DNA of 64,000 bases from Fasciola hepatica (Eukaryota > Platyhelminthes > Trematoda > Plagiorchiida > Fasciolidae), in NCBI GenBank assembly GCA_948099385.1, contig CANUEZ040000168.1, positions 11,256,001-11,320,000 of the forward strand, in the 5' to 3' direction. The notes under the pieces are model-generated. The model did no database searches. It was not told where the DNA came from and worked only from the letters and a program-made list of their open reading frames with translations. Both the position numbers and the translations under genes were made by a program. This document shows positions 22,778 through 33,281 of this stretch, piece after piece. Position 1 is the first letter of the stretch; every line of letters starts with the position of its first letter.

Positions 22778-24271
22778 CACTCAGTGTTTTTCTCCTTTTT
22801 TACTGTTTGCCGTCCTCGACCACAGCTGGTGAACTGACCAAACTGTTATCTTCCTATATTCTCATTCTTCTTCCAGACCATACCATCTACTATTGTTTTA
22901 TTCCTGGTTCCCTAACGGACACCCTCTCCTCATCGACCGCCTACCTGATATCGCCCCAAATCTCTACCATCACCCAACTACCCTAGAAAGCTACCAGTCT
23001 CCGTCTAGGGATCCCTAATAAACCTGTCCACTAGCCAAACGATAACTAACTGTTCGGATAACAAAATTTTCATTTTCTTGCTTCCATAAAAACGATAATC
23101 ATAACCCACAGCTGGAACACTCTCCAGACTGCCGCACTCCTGATCTCTTCCAGATTGCATTGGTTACTTGGGAAGCCATCGGCCGAATCGACGTTTATTC
23201 CGGATTACCGTAAGGACTGGACGATTTGATCAATGGTTTAAACCTATACTCTCGCCCGCTGACGTTACATGGGGCACCGTACACGGATTAACAAAACCTC
23301 ATGAAAGTCTCACCGGATCGCAGAGGTGATTCCTGACACCAACCATCAACACATCCGCTCAACGTCTATTCCCAAATAATCCAACCCAACAGTTCAATTC
23401 TTCCCGTGTTGCAGTACGAAACCAATGGCCGGAACCTAGCCTTCGCAGCTGTCAACTTCGTCAAACCAGACCTTTTTTACCTGCTTCCTTCAACATCCTA
23501 CCTGCCACCACCTGCAACCAAGGTCTTTATGAAACAGAATACCAGCCATCTGCAGCCAACCATAATTTGGTTAACAATTTTCTATCACACACAAAAAAAA
23601 TTTACACTCTTCCAACTTTTGCCTAGCCGAACCATTGACGTTTTGTCTCCACTAATCCGTTTCATTGACGGCTTTTCTCTTCTTTAAAAGTGCGTTATAT
23701 GTCCAGACACCATTCATGCTCTTCAAAAGTTCACTGAATTCCCTGCGAAGCTTTTCGCCTTCATTTGAATTTCCATATGACACTGTAATCACCTGCACAA
23801 AAGGTCCGTTTTATTATCACCCTTGACTCACTTGTCTTTATTTCACATGCTTCCTCCACAATTAGTTACCCAATGCTGGATCAGTGTCCAATATTCCGCT
23901 GGTATCTCTGACTGCACTTTGAAAGCCCCACGCTTGCTTTACTTCTAACAATGTTCTTTGGCATCTCTTCCATCCGGTTACTCGTTAGTGACCGTCCATT
24001 TGTCGCTTATATCAGCAATCCCACGACTGTTCAGCTATCCACACCGCCCTCCAGCGATTTCGAAACCGATTCGGAATTCCCGCCCCAACCATAACAACTT
24101 TTGTTCACTCAAACACTACATGACTTTACTGGTGTATTTCGGTTGCTGTGTGATTTATAAACTTAGAATCTGTGAATACCTCACATTGACATGTACTGCT
24201 GTATACTCTGATCTTGCCTTGTGCATGCGTATTGACCACGGTCAAGAAATATACTATACTATACTATACTA
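22778..24271 (+). mobile_element. 5'-truncated family-B LINE fragment, right arm only
   Basis: About 1494 bp present only in the right arm; the left arm shows the uninterrupted site at 3450/3451. The fragment aligns by eye with the 3' region of LINE B at about 38240-40126: shared blocks include CGATAATCATAACCCAC and TTTAAACCTATACTC-like words, and the same end core CACGGTCAAGAAATATAC. It ends with about four ATACT repeats (24251-24271). No coding sequence is included, as expected for a 5'-truncated LINE insertion. AGTGTTTTT just inside the left junction and AGTGTATTTT just after the right one may be a degenerate target-site duplication. Confidence 0.85.
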
Positions 24272-24687
24272 AGTGTATTTTGTGGGAACAAGCGGACTGC
24301 TTTCAAATCAGTTGAATGTAAAGGCAGAACAAAATTTTCCGAGGCAGTGTTGTCATTGGAAAGTCCCAGCTTCTCCCCGCTCTTGCTTGCGAAAGTCTTG
24401 TGCCCATCCTTTATTGCATAGACGCTGGATAAATTATTGCGTTTTTTCACACACGCGTCCTACTGCTGGTTCTAAGTCTACGACTTGCACGTGCTCTTCT
24501 TTTTACGGGCTCTGTTTAGTAACCTGTGTTCTGTCATTGTACGCGTACTCCTACTGTCACTGCTATCACTACTGCCACAAGTGCAACTGTTGGTCCAACA
24601 GCCACGGCTACTACTCATTCTGGCATACTACGAATATGACTGCTGCTGTGAAAACTACAACAGTTATTGTGCATAAAACTGCTACGG
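24272..24687. other. Right-arm segment between LINE insertion and ACT tract
   Basis: Partner of about 3076-3450. Two blocks of 20-21 bp are present here and absent from the left arm, at about 24317-24336 and 24649-24669, each bounded by short direct repeats (GGCAG and TGTG). The open frame at 24273-24788 is not recognisable as a protein family. Confidence 0.6.
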
Positions 24688-24690
24688 ATC

Positions 24691-24723
<33 letters not shown>

Positions 24724-24955
24724 GTACTACTACTAACACTGTAACATGCAGGAGCAATGCTTTCCCAACGAGGGTAGCACGTGTGTGATCTGCAAAAGCA
24801 CAAAAGTAAAAATACTCCGTGAGCCGAGGCCCAGTGAGTGTATGAACGGCACTAACACTTGCATTAAACGAACAACAAGTAGGCGGCCTCCAATCAGGCC
24901 TTTACACTACTACTACTGCTACTACTACTACCACTTCTACTACTACTACTACTAC

Positions 24956-25003
<48 letters not shown>

Positions 25004-25320
25004 AGTTTTTATTTAAACTGTGATTTCTGCCACTCAGACTACTACTTCTACCTTGACGGTGGCGGATGCACTGCTACTACAGGGACTACTACTACCACAA
25101 GTACTACTGCTGACGCCGACAATGCTGGTGCTGCGAAGACTACAGCTAACACCACGACCAAAACTACGGTGATTGATTTTACCGCTTATACCAATACAAC
25201 GACCATTGCTCCGGCTACTACTACTGCTAGTGGGGATGCTACTACTGCTATTTCTACTACTGACGCCGTTGCTACTAATTCAAGTACCATTACAAATACG
25301 TCACTCGTTCTGCAGCTTGG
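24688..25320. repeat. Degenerate ACT trinucleotide tract
   Basis: Pure ACT/TAC runs at about 24690-24732, 24907-25003, then degenerate ACT/GCT/ACA triplets to about 25310. One frame (25073-25441, plus strand) stays open and reads as a Thr/Ala-rich polypeptide, ending without any recognised domain. Period-3 repeats of threonine codons arise easily from ACT expansion, so I do not call a protein. The tract adjoins the breakpoint of the 2.7-kb arm difference. Confidence 0.8.
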
Positions 25321-25639
25321 GTTTCCCTCTCCGGAAAAAAGGGAGGTAGTATTGTGTTGCCAAACCATGTGTCGTTGGCATCTGCAAGTGATTCATTCTG
25401 GCCCCGTTGGCCCTTCACTCGCGTGCGCGATGCCTGCCTAAACCAAGCTGCGCTTTTCCCCACTTTATCAATCATCGGTGTTTAAGTGCACGTGGGACTG
25501 ACTCTGATTCGTTACTCTTGTCCCCTTGACATATCATTATGCTTACGTTGCCCGTGGATGGCTTACTTGCTTTCCCACCTGTCTACCTAGGCAAGTGTCT
25601 ACTGACGTACTAACAAACGGATCTGTTTCATACTTTGTT
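25321..25639. other. Unassigned segment before CR1-like RT
   Basis: Right-arm-only sequence between the ACT tract and the first recognisable RT block. No domain is seen. It may be the decayed upstream part of the CR1-like element that follows. Confidence 0.4.
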
Positions 25640-27640
25640 CTATGGACTATAAACACAATACAGCTGTGGCTAGCTACAGGCCGGTAGGCCCCGCTAGCAT
25701 ATCATGCGAAGTTCATAGAACCATTCGCGTTCACCTCTGTCAGCCTTTTCTAGGGTGTTCGAAGCCAAGCCCGGCCTAGCAAGGCTTTTTGAAAAATAGG
25801 TCTCGTCCTACCGATCTCCTGTTCCTCTCAGGTGCGGTGACTCGATGACTGAGTGAAGCAATTCAAAGGGAAGTATGTGACCTCAATTTTGGTAAGAGGT
25901 TTGACTCATTTAATCACCTGCTGTTGCTGAACAGGATGGGACCCTCCGAGAGAAGTAGATCAGTGCATAGCTAGCTAAAAGGCCTCCTTCCTAACACGAC
26001 GTTTTACGCTGAAGTGAGAAACGAGCGCTGTGGTTTTGTGAACTTCAGCTAGGGCGGTCCTCAAGGGTCCATCGTAGGCCTGATATTATTCCCGTTTATT
26101 GTCAGAGTGGCGTCTGTCCTTCAGTTGTCTAGTTTCATTTGTGTGGACGGCGTGAAAATCCTTAAGTCTAAGGGTGTTGGCGACCAAGTGGATGACACAG
26201 AAACCGTCCTGGACTAAGCACACAAGTAGGGCCCATCGCTAGGCCCCAAAAAAGCCAGTGACTGCCAGAGCTAAAAAAAGGCCCAAAGGTCGCCCGTGAC
26301 TGAAGCCAGCTCCTCACAGAAGAAGTCAGTAGGGCGGAATATTTCGAGGTTTTAGTTACCAATAGATCTGAATGTTCAGAGCGTCACCATACTGCTGCAA
26401 AACGGCCACTGGCGAGTTTTCCAGACTGGGACAAGCAATCTCGTGCCGGAAGTCTAAATTTTTCATGCTGATGTTTATGGCTGTCACCTTAACTCACTCA
26501 GAGGGTAAAGCATAGTCTTCGTCGCCCTTCTACAAAGGGGATGTCGCCCGCTGGCTGAAGGTCTAAAGTTTTGCGAAGGGTACGGCTGAAAGGCTATTAG
26601 GGCGCTGAAAGGTTTTTTTGGTCATAGGCTGGATAATCTATTCCAGGTTGCTTTGAATACCCAAAGAAGAGGGGGGTACTACAGGAGGTTGGCAATGGTT
26701 CAAGCTAGGTTGATAATCAGATCACACTTATTTTGCAACTAAGAGTAAGCAAATGAAACGATTTGCCTATGGGATGTAAGACTTGAAGACCGTCTGGTCT
26801 CTCACGAAGATACCATATCGTAGGTGGAGCTAAAATGTATTTGTGGGTATGTTCTGAGTATGTTTGCTAAACTGATGAGGAGGAAAACCGTAGTCCGTCC
26901 GAGGTGCTTTGTAACTGCATTTCCGTTTGGTGTATAATGACTCAGCGAAAGCTGACGGTTCCTAATGTCTCTCGCAGTTGGTGTAGTAAGGTTTATTGTG
27001 CTTTCCTCTTATGTCAACCGGGGCTAGAAGAAGAAGTAAATTGGACAGTTTTGGGTGCATAAGTTGCGTGCACACCTGCGAGGGAATTGTGGTTGCTCGA
27101 CTGGCCTTGTTCATTAGCCCTTCCGTCCCCAAAAGAAGGCATGAGGGCGATTGAAACGAGCTAGAGGTTTTGGTTCTCCTCACGTAGTTTGAACAGACCA
27201 GTGAAATGGCATTGGGGGCACAGATCCATTTAAATGTAGAATATGGGTTAATTCCAGCTAGGGAAACAAGGAAGTGCTCCAAGATGTTAAACCACTTCTT
27301 GACCCATTATAATATGATGGTTGGCTTCCCAAAAGGATCTGATAGAGGCCTTCAAGCTCCGCCAACAAGTCGACACCAACAGGCCTTCTTCAGGCCTTGG
27401 TGCTAGACATACACTACTTGGCTGGCTAAACCAAGATGAAACAAGACATTAGAAGCCCAGTTCTTCTTTAGCCGCGCCACCAACAGCTGCAACAAGCTGC
27501 CCCAGAGTGTGGTGGCAGAAGCCTCGGTAGCCGTTTGCAGACTCAAGATATATGTCTGCTGGTCAGTATTTTTCCCAGCCCAGGACCGACCATTTGGAAG
27601 TATTCCTTCTTCCACACCCGGTTGCTTAACCTCAAACCAG
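25640..27640 (+). pseudogene. Decayed CR1-like LINE ORF2, right arm
   Basis: Non-LTR reverse transcriptase fragment with many frameshifts and stops. Recognisable blocks in order on the plus strand are a YRPVGPASI-type segment near 25675, a GFLKNRSR-type segment near 25780, the PQGSIVG block near 26055-26085, a motif-C box reading CVDGV near 26140 where YADDV is expected, an RRGG-Y-R-LA-MVQAR block near 26670, a DLIEAFKLRQQVD block near 27340, and the C-terminal NSCNKLPQSVV block near 27490. The last block is the only part also present in the left arm. With the second catalytic Asp lost, the copy is inactive. Confidence 0.75.
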
Positions 27641-27959
27641 TGCAAGCAAACCACCCAGAGTGAGGCCTTCTAGTAAACCGAAATCTTCATGCAGCCTTAC
27701 ACGTCCTCGCCTCTCCGGATCACTCAGTCTAACCACTTGACCACTCTTAAAGTGCCGCACTCCTGGATGGCAGTGAGTTGAGGCACGGGGCCTACTGCTT
27801 TGTGAGGTCGTAATTTTGAAGTGTGAACGAGATGTTTCCCTTACCCACAACCAACAGAGTAGAAATAATTGCACAGAGTACTTGGAATTCATGACAAAGC
27901 GGGAGAGCTCATGGCTTTCAATAAAAGAAGCCGGGCTTTTGTTGGCCTGAGCCAAACGT
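27641..27959. other. Inter-element segment, right arm
   Basis: Partner of about 2513-2830. It lies between the end of one CR1-like ORF2 and the next RT fragment. Differences from the left arm are more frequent here than in the arm interior. No gene is recognised. Confidence 0.4.
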
Positions 27960-28560
27960 CCCATGACCTGATCTGACCTGATTCTTCTGTGGGAGTTACA
28001 GTGGAGGCGGTAAAAGGGGAGGAGGTGGGGCAGGCTTTTTCACCCATTATTATGGCGGAAATGCTGAGAAAATACTTCGGGTTGGTGGGACTGTTTGATT
28101 CTGGGAAGGGCTCGGGGGCTGCCGAACTTGCACCTAATGACACAATACTGAACACTGTAATCCACAATGATAAGACTGTAGGTGTCGTTAGAAGGTTGAA
28201 CGTACACCGGGCTTATGGAACGGACTGCATCCAACCTGCTATCCTGGCGTCACTGGCTAATAGTATTTTGGTGTTGATGGCACAATTGCTCAACATATCT
28301 CCAAAAATGGGGTCTATTCTGGAAAACTGAAAGCTGGCAGAGGTCACCTCTTAAAAAGGAAGGTCAGGAAGGGACGCAGAAAAAAGCAGGGTTGTTAGTC
28401 TCCTACTCATAACGTTGAAAGTTCTTAAGAGGGAGATTAGGGATGGTACATCCGACCACTTGACGGAGAATCAGCTTTTCACTCCCACATAGCATGGTTT
28501 CCTCGGAAACTTCTCCTGTCTACCAAGTCTGCTGTGATTTACCGACAAGAGCGAGCCGTC
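27960..28560 (+). pseudogene. CR1-like reverse transcriptase fragment, right arm
   Basis: Partner of 1912-2512. The frame at 27989-28330 carries the N-terminal RT block (RRLNVHRAYGTDCIQP), followed through a frameshift by WKLAEVT, LKVL-REIRDG, DHLTENQLFTP and a HGFL-like block near 28495. The catalytic palm is not recognisable further on. It differs from the left copy at several residues (Ala/Val and Met/Ile changes within 15 codons), more than the arm interior does. Confidence 0.78.
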
Positions 28561-28828
28561 CGGCTTATATTGATCAATACGTCTGTTTCCATATCCAAAA
28601 GTACCATGCACCCCGGAGTTTCCACTGAAATCCCGATATTCTCAATCTTTTACGTTGTTATACCCCACTAAGTCCTCCATACCGCTACCACGTGGTTCGC
28701 TTGTTTACTATTTCCGCTCCGCTAGTGGTTCTACCCTTATTCTTATTCAAAATCGGCCATTACTCAGGAAAATTTCGTGGCTAAGGGCCCTGACGTTAAA
28801 CTCAAACCCTGATGAATTCCTAGTTCTA

Positions 28829-28989
28829 GCTTTTAGCCTGTTCAAGTTGTCCCTGTTTCTTCCGGAAATAAACTCGATTTTAAGCTCTGATATCGAATCC
28901 TTTAACCCTAAGGTGCCAATAAAATACTGTTACAGTCGAAGCTTGGTGAGATACTGAAGCTCACTCAAGTAAGAACCTAGACTTTTTGG
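28829..28989. other. Right flank of palindrome
   Basis: Short unique stretch between the palindrome edge and the first traces of a BEL/Pao element. Nothing is recognised. Confidence 0.4.
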
Positions 28990-31955
28990 CTGAGCCGCAA
29001 GTCCTGTGACCCGACCCGACCTAACTGTATCTTGAAGAGGTAAGGATCATAGAATGGGAGGATGGTGAAGTGAGTCTACTTGGTTTTGGAGTGCCAGGAA
29101 CTTACTGGGTGCTGTGCAAGAAAGTGAGGAAAGGCCAGGCTCCCAGTACAGTGAGCACGCAACTGGGCTGGACGGTGCGCGGACCCATGCGATGATGTGG
29201 TTCAATAAATAGTGTGCCCATGGAAATGGAAGATAATGAGCAGCAGTCGGGTCGCCTCTGACGCGGTGAGTTTCAAGGCCTCGGATGTAACCGTTCTGTC
29301 GTTATTCCGAGTGAATCAGCCCGCGATGGTGATATTAGGCAAGGAAACCAGAAGCTTATGGACACATTCCGAAGTGCTCCTTCCGTGGCGCATGCAGACC
29401 GATGGCTTCGTGGATAACAAAGTCTACCTTATTCACATATTTCTGTTACTGGAGCGGGGGGGGGGGCTTGGTTGCCTTGAATACTTTTAAAAGGGGTACT
29501 CAGTCGCGATGGTACGTGGTGAAACAGTTAGCTGCATAGAGGAAACTATCACCGCTTCCACCGTCGGGCAAATGATATGTTACTAGCCACATCATCCAGA
29601 TCTCAACCCGAGGAAGACGAAAAGCTCCTTGACGCCTTGAAATGCGCTGCCAAGTTCCACTGAAAACCATCGAATGATCGTTCATTACGAGGATCAGACT
29701 CGACAGCCCCGCTGACTGAGGTTTTGTAATCGTTTAGGCTGGATAGAGGAGCTTTGCCGGCCTATATAAGGGAAGCGTTTTCTTGGGTGGAGGAGCCAGT
29801 GAAGAACAAAAATGAGCTAGAGTTCTCGGGGTGAAACTGGAACGATATTGGCGAACCTGTAGTCGAACAAAGGATAACTGCTGATCTAGTCAGGGAGGTA
29901 CTATCGCTATTCTCTGCAAACTGTGCCCTGCGGGAGACCTCAGCCGGGTGCGGAGAGTCGGTCATTTGGGAAACAATAGACCGTTTGAGGAACAATAATG
30001 CGTTGACTAATTTTTTCTTTAGTCTGAGGACATGGATACGGCCGCAAACCACTCGGTGTGGTTGAGTGAGCTACTTAGAAGTGGTGGCTTCTAGCTCATA
30101 AAGTGGATAGCAAACCCTTAGTTGGTGTGAAATGCCATTCCAAACAACGAAGAAGAAGGAGCTTGAGATTTCATTCCTTCACCACCTCAAGAAGATTGCT
30201 CTCAGGGAGTACCGCGGAACGCTGAGACGGAATATACCGTTTTTAAATGAACATCCCTTATTAGCCAATCATGCCTGGGGGAATTTCATGAGCTTTCCTC
30301 AGTTCGTTTGCCAGGGAACTCCGTCGTAAAGGCCATGTCGGCAGAAGGTTGAATGGTACCACCGGCTTGAACAGGAGGGGACACTAGACTGGAAAGGGTT
30401 CATGGCCCCTCTCAGAAAACCAGGGAGTGTACGAATCCTTTTTGTTCACTGTCGAACGGAAGGAACCAAACGGGAGAGTTTCAAACTTTTTCCGACGCGT
30501 CTGAATTTGTCTACGGGACGGTGGTGTGCGGGTGGGAGTGTCTAGGGGATGGAAGCTGCATCATATGGATCCTGTTAACAGAGGCCAGCTTTACACTTCT
30601 AAGGTCGGTCTCCACCCCGCATCTTGGACTTGGCCTAGCTGTTGAGGCGATGCAAGCAATAAACTGGATCTAAAATTCCAGCAGTTCGTCAGCAAGTTTT
30701 GTGCAGACCCGGCGAATGTGTCGAATATGTATTAGAAGCGTCATAAGCCACTTCAACAATTTCATGGCTGACGGGCTCACAGTCAAACACGATGTGACGA
30801 CTGTAGGTCAGCGGTAGAACGCTAAGTAGGACAACAACCCAGCAAACTCGTATTTCACAGCTGTAAAGGATCTTCTCGGCTGCAGTGCGTGTGGTCGGAC
30901 GGGCCTGAATTCCTGTAAATGCCCAAACGGGGCCACGAAGTTCGCGAGTCGAAAACACCCCTGCCTCGTGGAAGAAAATCAAGGGCATTTTTTATGATGA
31001 TGGCTGTATCAAACACAATTTCTATACAGTCGGCCAGACAGTCCCGTTTTGCAAGATTGCTTTTTCTGCTGGTGTGGTGGACCATGTTTAAGAGGCATTT
31101 ACTGATTTTGACTTTTTCCATTCGTTTAGCAGGGTGCTTGTAGTTCCGTCGAATCCTAAGGAGCCAAGCTGTGCAGAGTACGATCTTCACAAGCCAGTAA
31201 AATGCGAGGGGCTCACTTAAGAGATTCAGAGCCTCAGCGAGCTAGGAATGAGCGAAAAGAAACCACAACTCCCGAAGATTCCTTTAAAAACCCTCAGTGC
31301 GGAACTCGTCGAATGATTGTTAAGGGCAGTTTGTAGACTGACAAACCCCCACATTTGCTTTCTAGAAACCCATTCACTAAAGTGACAACTTGACAACTCG
31401 TGATAGACCTGCTTATCCAAAAAGCACGTGCCACGGAGAGATACTCTGAGGAGGACCACGTGATAAGTGTTATGCGGAAGCCATTTTAAATAGTGAGGTA
31501 AAAGAAGAGCTTTAGGGGAGCGGTCTGGCTTTGTTTGCGATGCAGAAGACTCACGGCTATCACGGTCAGGCAGAAGGTATAGATCCGCTGCAGGAATGTA
31601 AAACGGCCCCAGTACGGTCGCCGTTTGACGAAAGTGGACTTGACTATTACGGACTTCCTTGGGTCAGATACGGGAAGGAGATAAGGACAAAGTTGTGGGT
31701 GTATCATGCGTGCACGAAATCTCTGCCCGTGCACCCAGAAGTCACACTTTTGAAGAAAACCGACCCTTCCTCCGAGCCCTAAATCCTTTACAAGTAGAAG
31801 AGGTCTGCTGTCGGACAAACACTGACAATCGGTTACACTATGTCAGGCCTCAAAGAGAACTGCAGCTTCGGAACCGGAGTCTAAATCACGATGAACTACT
31901 GAGCCGAACGGTGGCACATGGTGTAGATCAATTCACGCCAATCAAGCAACGGGTA
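28990..31955 (+). pseudogene. Decayed BEL/Pao retrotransposon, first copy (BEL-3)
   Basis: Heavily mutated pol of a BEL/Pao-type LTR retrotransposon, read across frames on the plus strand. Traces in order: the protease-to-RT linker near 29280-29480, PHHPDLNPRKTK near 29595 (RT start), LFSANCALRE near 29905, the RNase H block with YGTVV and GDGSCIIWILL near 30510-30580 and a following RSVSTPHLGLGLAVEA block near 30605, then the integrase core with SGLDYYG near 31635 and a HDELLSRTVAHGVD block near 31890. It stops abruptly in the integrase core at about 31950. No LTR is found. Internal order matches BEL-2 at 53700-56516. Confidence 0.8.
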
Positions 31956-33281
31956 GCCAATTCAAACCAATCCCAAAACCAGAACCAGATTGACTAGTAG
32001 GTTCTACGGTTCCGGATTGAAATTCACAAAGGGTACAAACATATGCAAACCTCAAATACCCGGCCAAATAAACTTTACAGGGAAACCCAAAGGTTCAAAG
32101 CCCCGCGGCTCAAACAAGACAGTCAGAAACGGTTCAAGGCCAAATTCAGGCGTCTCACATGAATACACAAAAACGCAAAAGTGCTGTGTATGGAAAAGCC
32201 TTTCAAAGTAACGTTAAATAGTCAAAACCACAATGCACGTAGAACATTTGGAAGGATTTTCAGTGTTTGTTCGTTACACTGCCGGCCAAAATCCCTCCGC
32301 GAAGGCAGTAGCCTGAGGTTCAGGATGGGGTCATGATTCTCACCCCAACTACCTACAACTTATTGTCAGTGTCTGTGGTTACTTACTTTCTGTTAGCTGC
32401 GCGTAAAATAGGTTTCCGCCTTAATCATCATCTGCACAATCCATAAGGAGTCAATTCCAAGTCCCGCTGCACAAATTGAGATTGGCGCACTCATCAGGAG
32501 ACCTACGCCCCTGTGCATACCACCACCATCTTTGGCACCACCACTCAAACCTCATTTTTCAGTACACCAAGCACAGCGTTCGTCGTACTCGCTCAATGTT
32601 TCACCCGGTCGAATTCAGTTACCAGACCTTCATTTAAGCCTCTCATCCCATTGCAGCCCCTCCCTGTACCCCATCAGTTTACCTACCTCAATCCAACCGC
32701 GGCGGTATACCATCAACCACCCGTTCGAATCGGGCTCCCACTTTACTCATACAATCGGGGGTACATCCCGCGGCTACTCAGTACCAAAGCAAAATACCAA
32801 TTACTTCGTTTTGTCCCCTGGGCAAAACATGGCCCCATACCATAGCTCTATCCCAGTATATTTGTCTCCACCTGTTCCCCAATAGTGGTTTAACCACCCG
32901 TCCACTCACTCGTATTTCATTCATAGACCAAGGCCCCGTCTATATAATTGTAGACGATGTTTTTAACTTCCGTCCACTCCACACTGGTTCTTCTCTTCAC
33001 ACTCCCCACTCATCCCCAACGAAGCTCTTCTTGCCCTCTTAGTTGATCCTGCGGCGGCCGGCCACTCCACGTGCTCCTAGTCAAACTCAGAAATCACCAA
33101 ATTCGGTCGTACTACCTGTCCTACCAGCTCTCCCCCAATCTTTACTGGTCATTCTGATACTGACCATAAGCCCCTCTATTGGTATTCGACTTACACACAC
33201 AGTAATCTACCAAGGACTGTCTCATCCACCTCATCAGTACCAGGACTAACAACGCCTCCACCTCTATCTCCTTCAGCCCCA
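31956..33281 (+). pseudogene. LINE B ORF1 region
   Basis: Proline- and serine-rich frames at 31990-32211, 32513-32885 and 33043-33249 lie upstream of the LINE B endonuclease, in the position of ORF1. Composition resembles the LINE A ORF1 tail at 5152-6209. The frames are broken and no zinc finger is seen. Assignment is by position and composition. Confidence 0.5.

Larger units (their letters stand above)
13387..28828 (-). repeat. Right arm of giant inverted repeat
   Basis: Inverted copy of 1645-12863, about 15.4 kb long against 11.2 kb on the left. The difference is explained mainly by two blocks: an inserted family-B LINE fragment at 22778-24271, and a segment of about 2.7 kb (about 24735-27460) that the left arm lacks. 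Further indels of 20-21 bp are seen near 20815, 24317 and 24650. The arm ends at about 28828, where its sequence stops matching the left arm. Confidence 0.96.

Noticed and set aside
24485..24964. Tyr- or Leu-rich short proteins over the ACT tract
   Set aside because: They are different reading frames of the same triplet repeat.
24690..25010. CRISPR-like or minisatellite array
   Set aside because: The repeat unit is a plain trinucleotide without spacers.
1645..28828. The palindrome as a single giant DNA transposon with terminal inverted repeats
   Set aside because: No transposase, no sharp ends and no target-site duplication are seen. The arm ends fade within LINE fragments, and the arms themselves consist of retrotransposons.
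1645..28828. A perfect hairpin artefact from amplification
   Set aside because: Arms differ by substitutions, small indels, a 1.5-kb insertion and a 2.7-kb segment, which a single-molecule fold-back artefact would not give. A haplotype mis-join is still possible.
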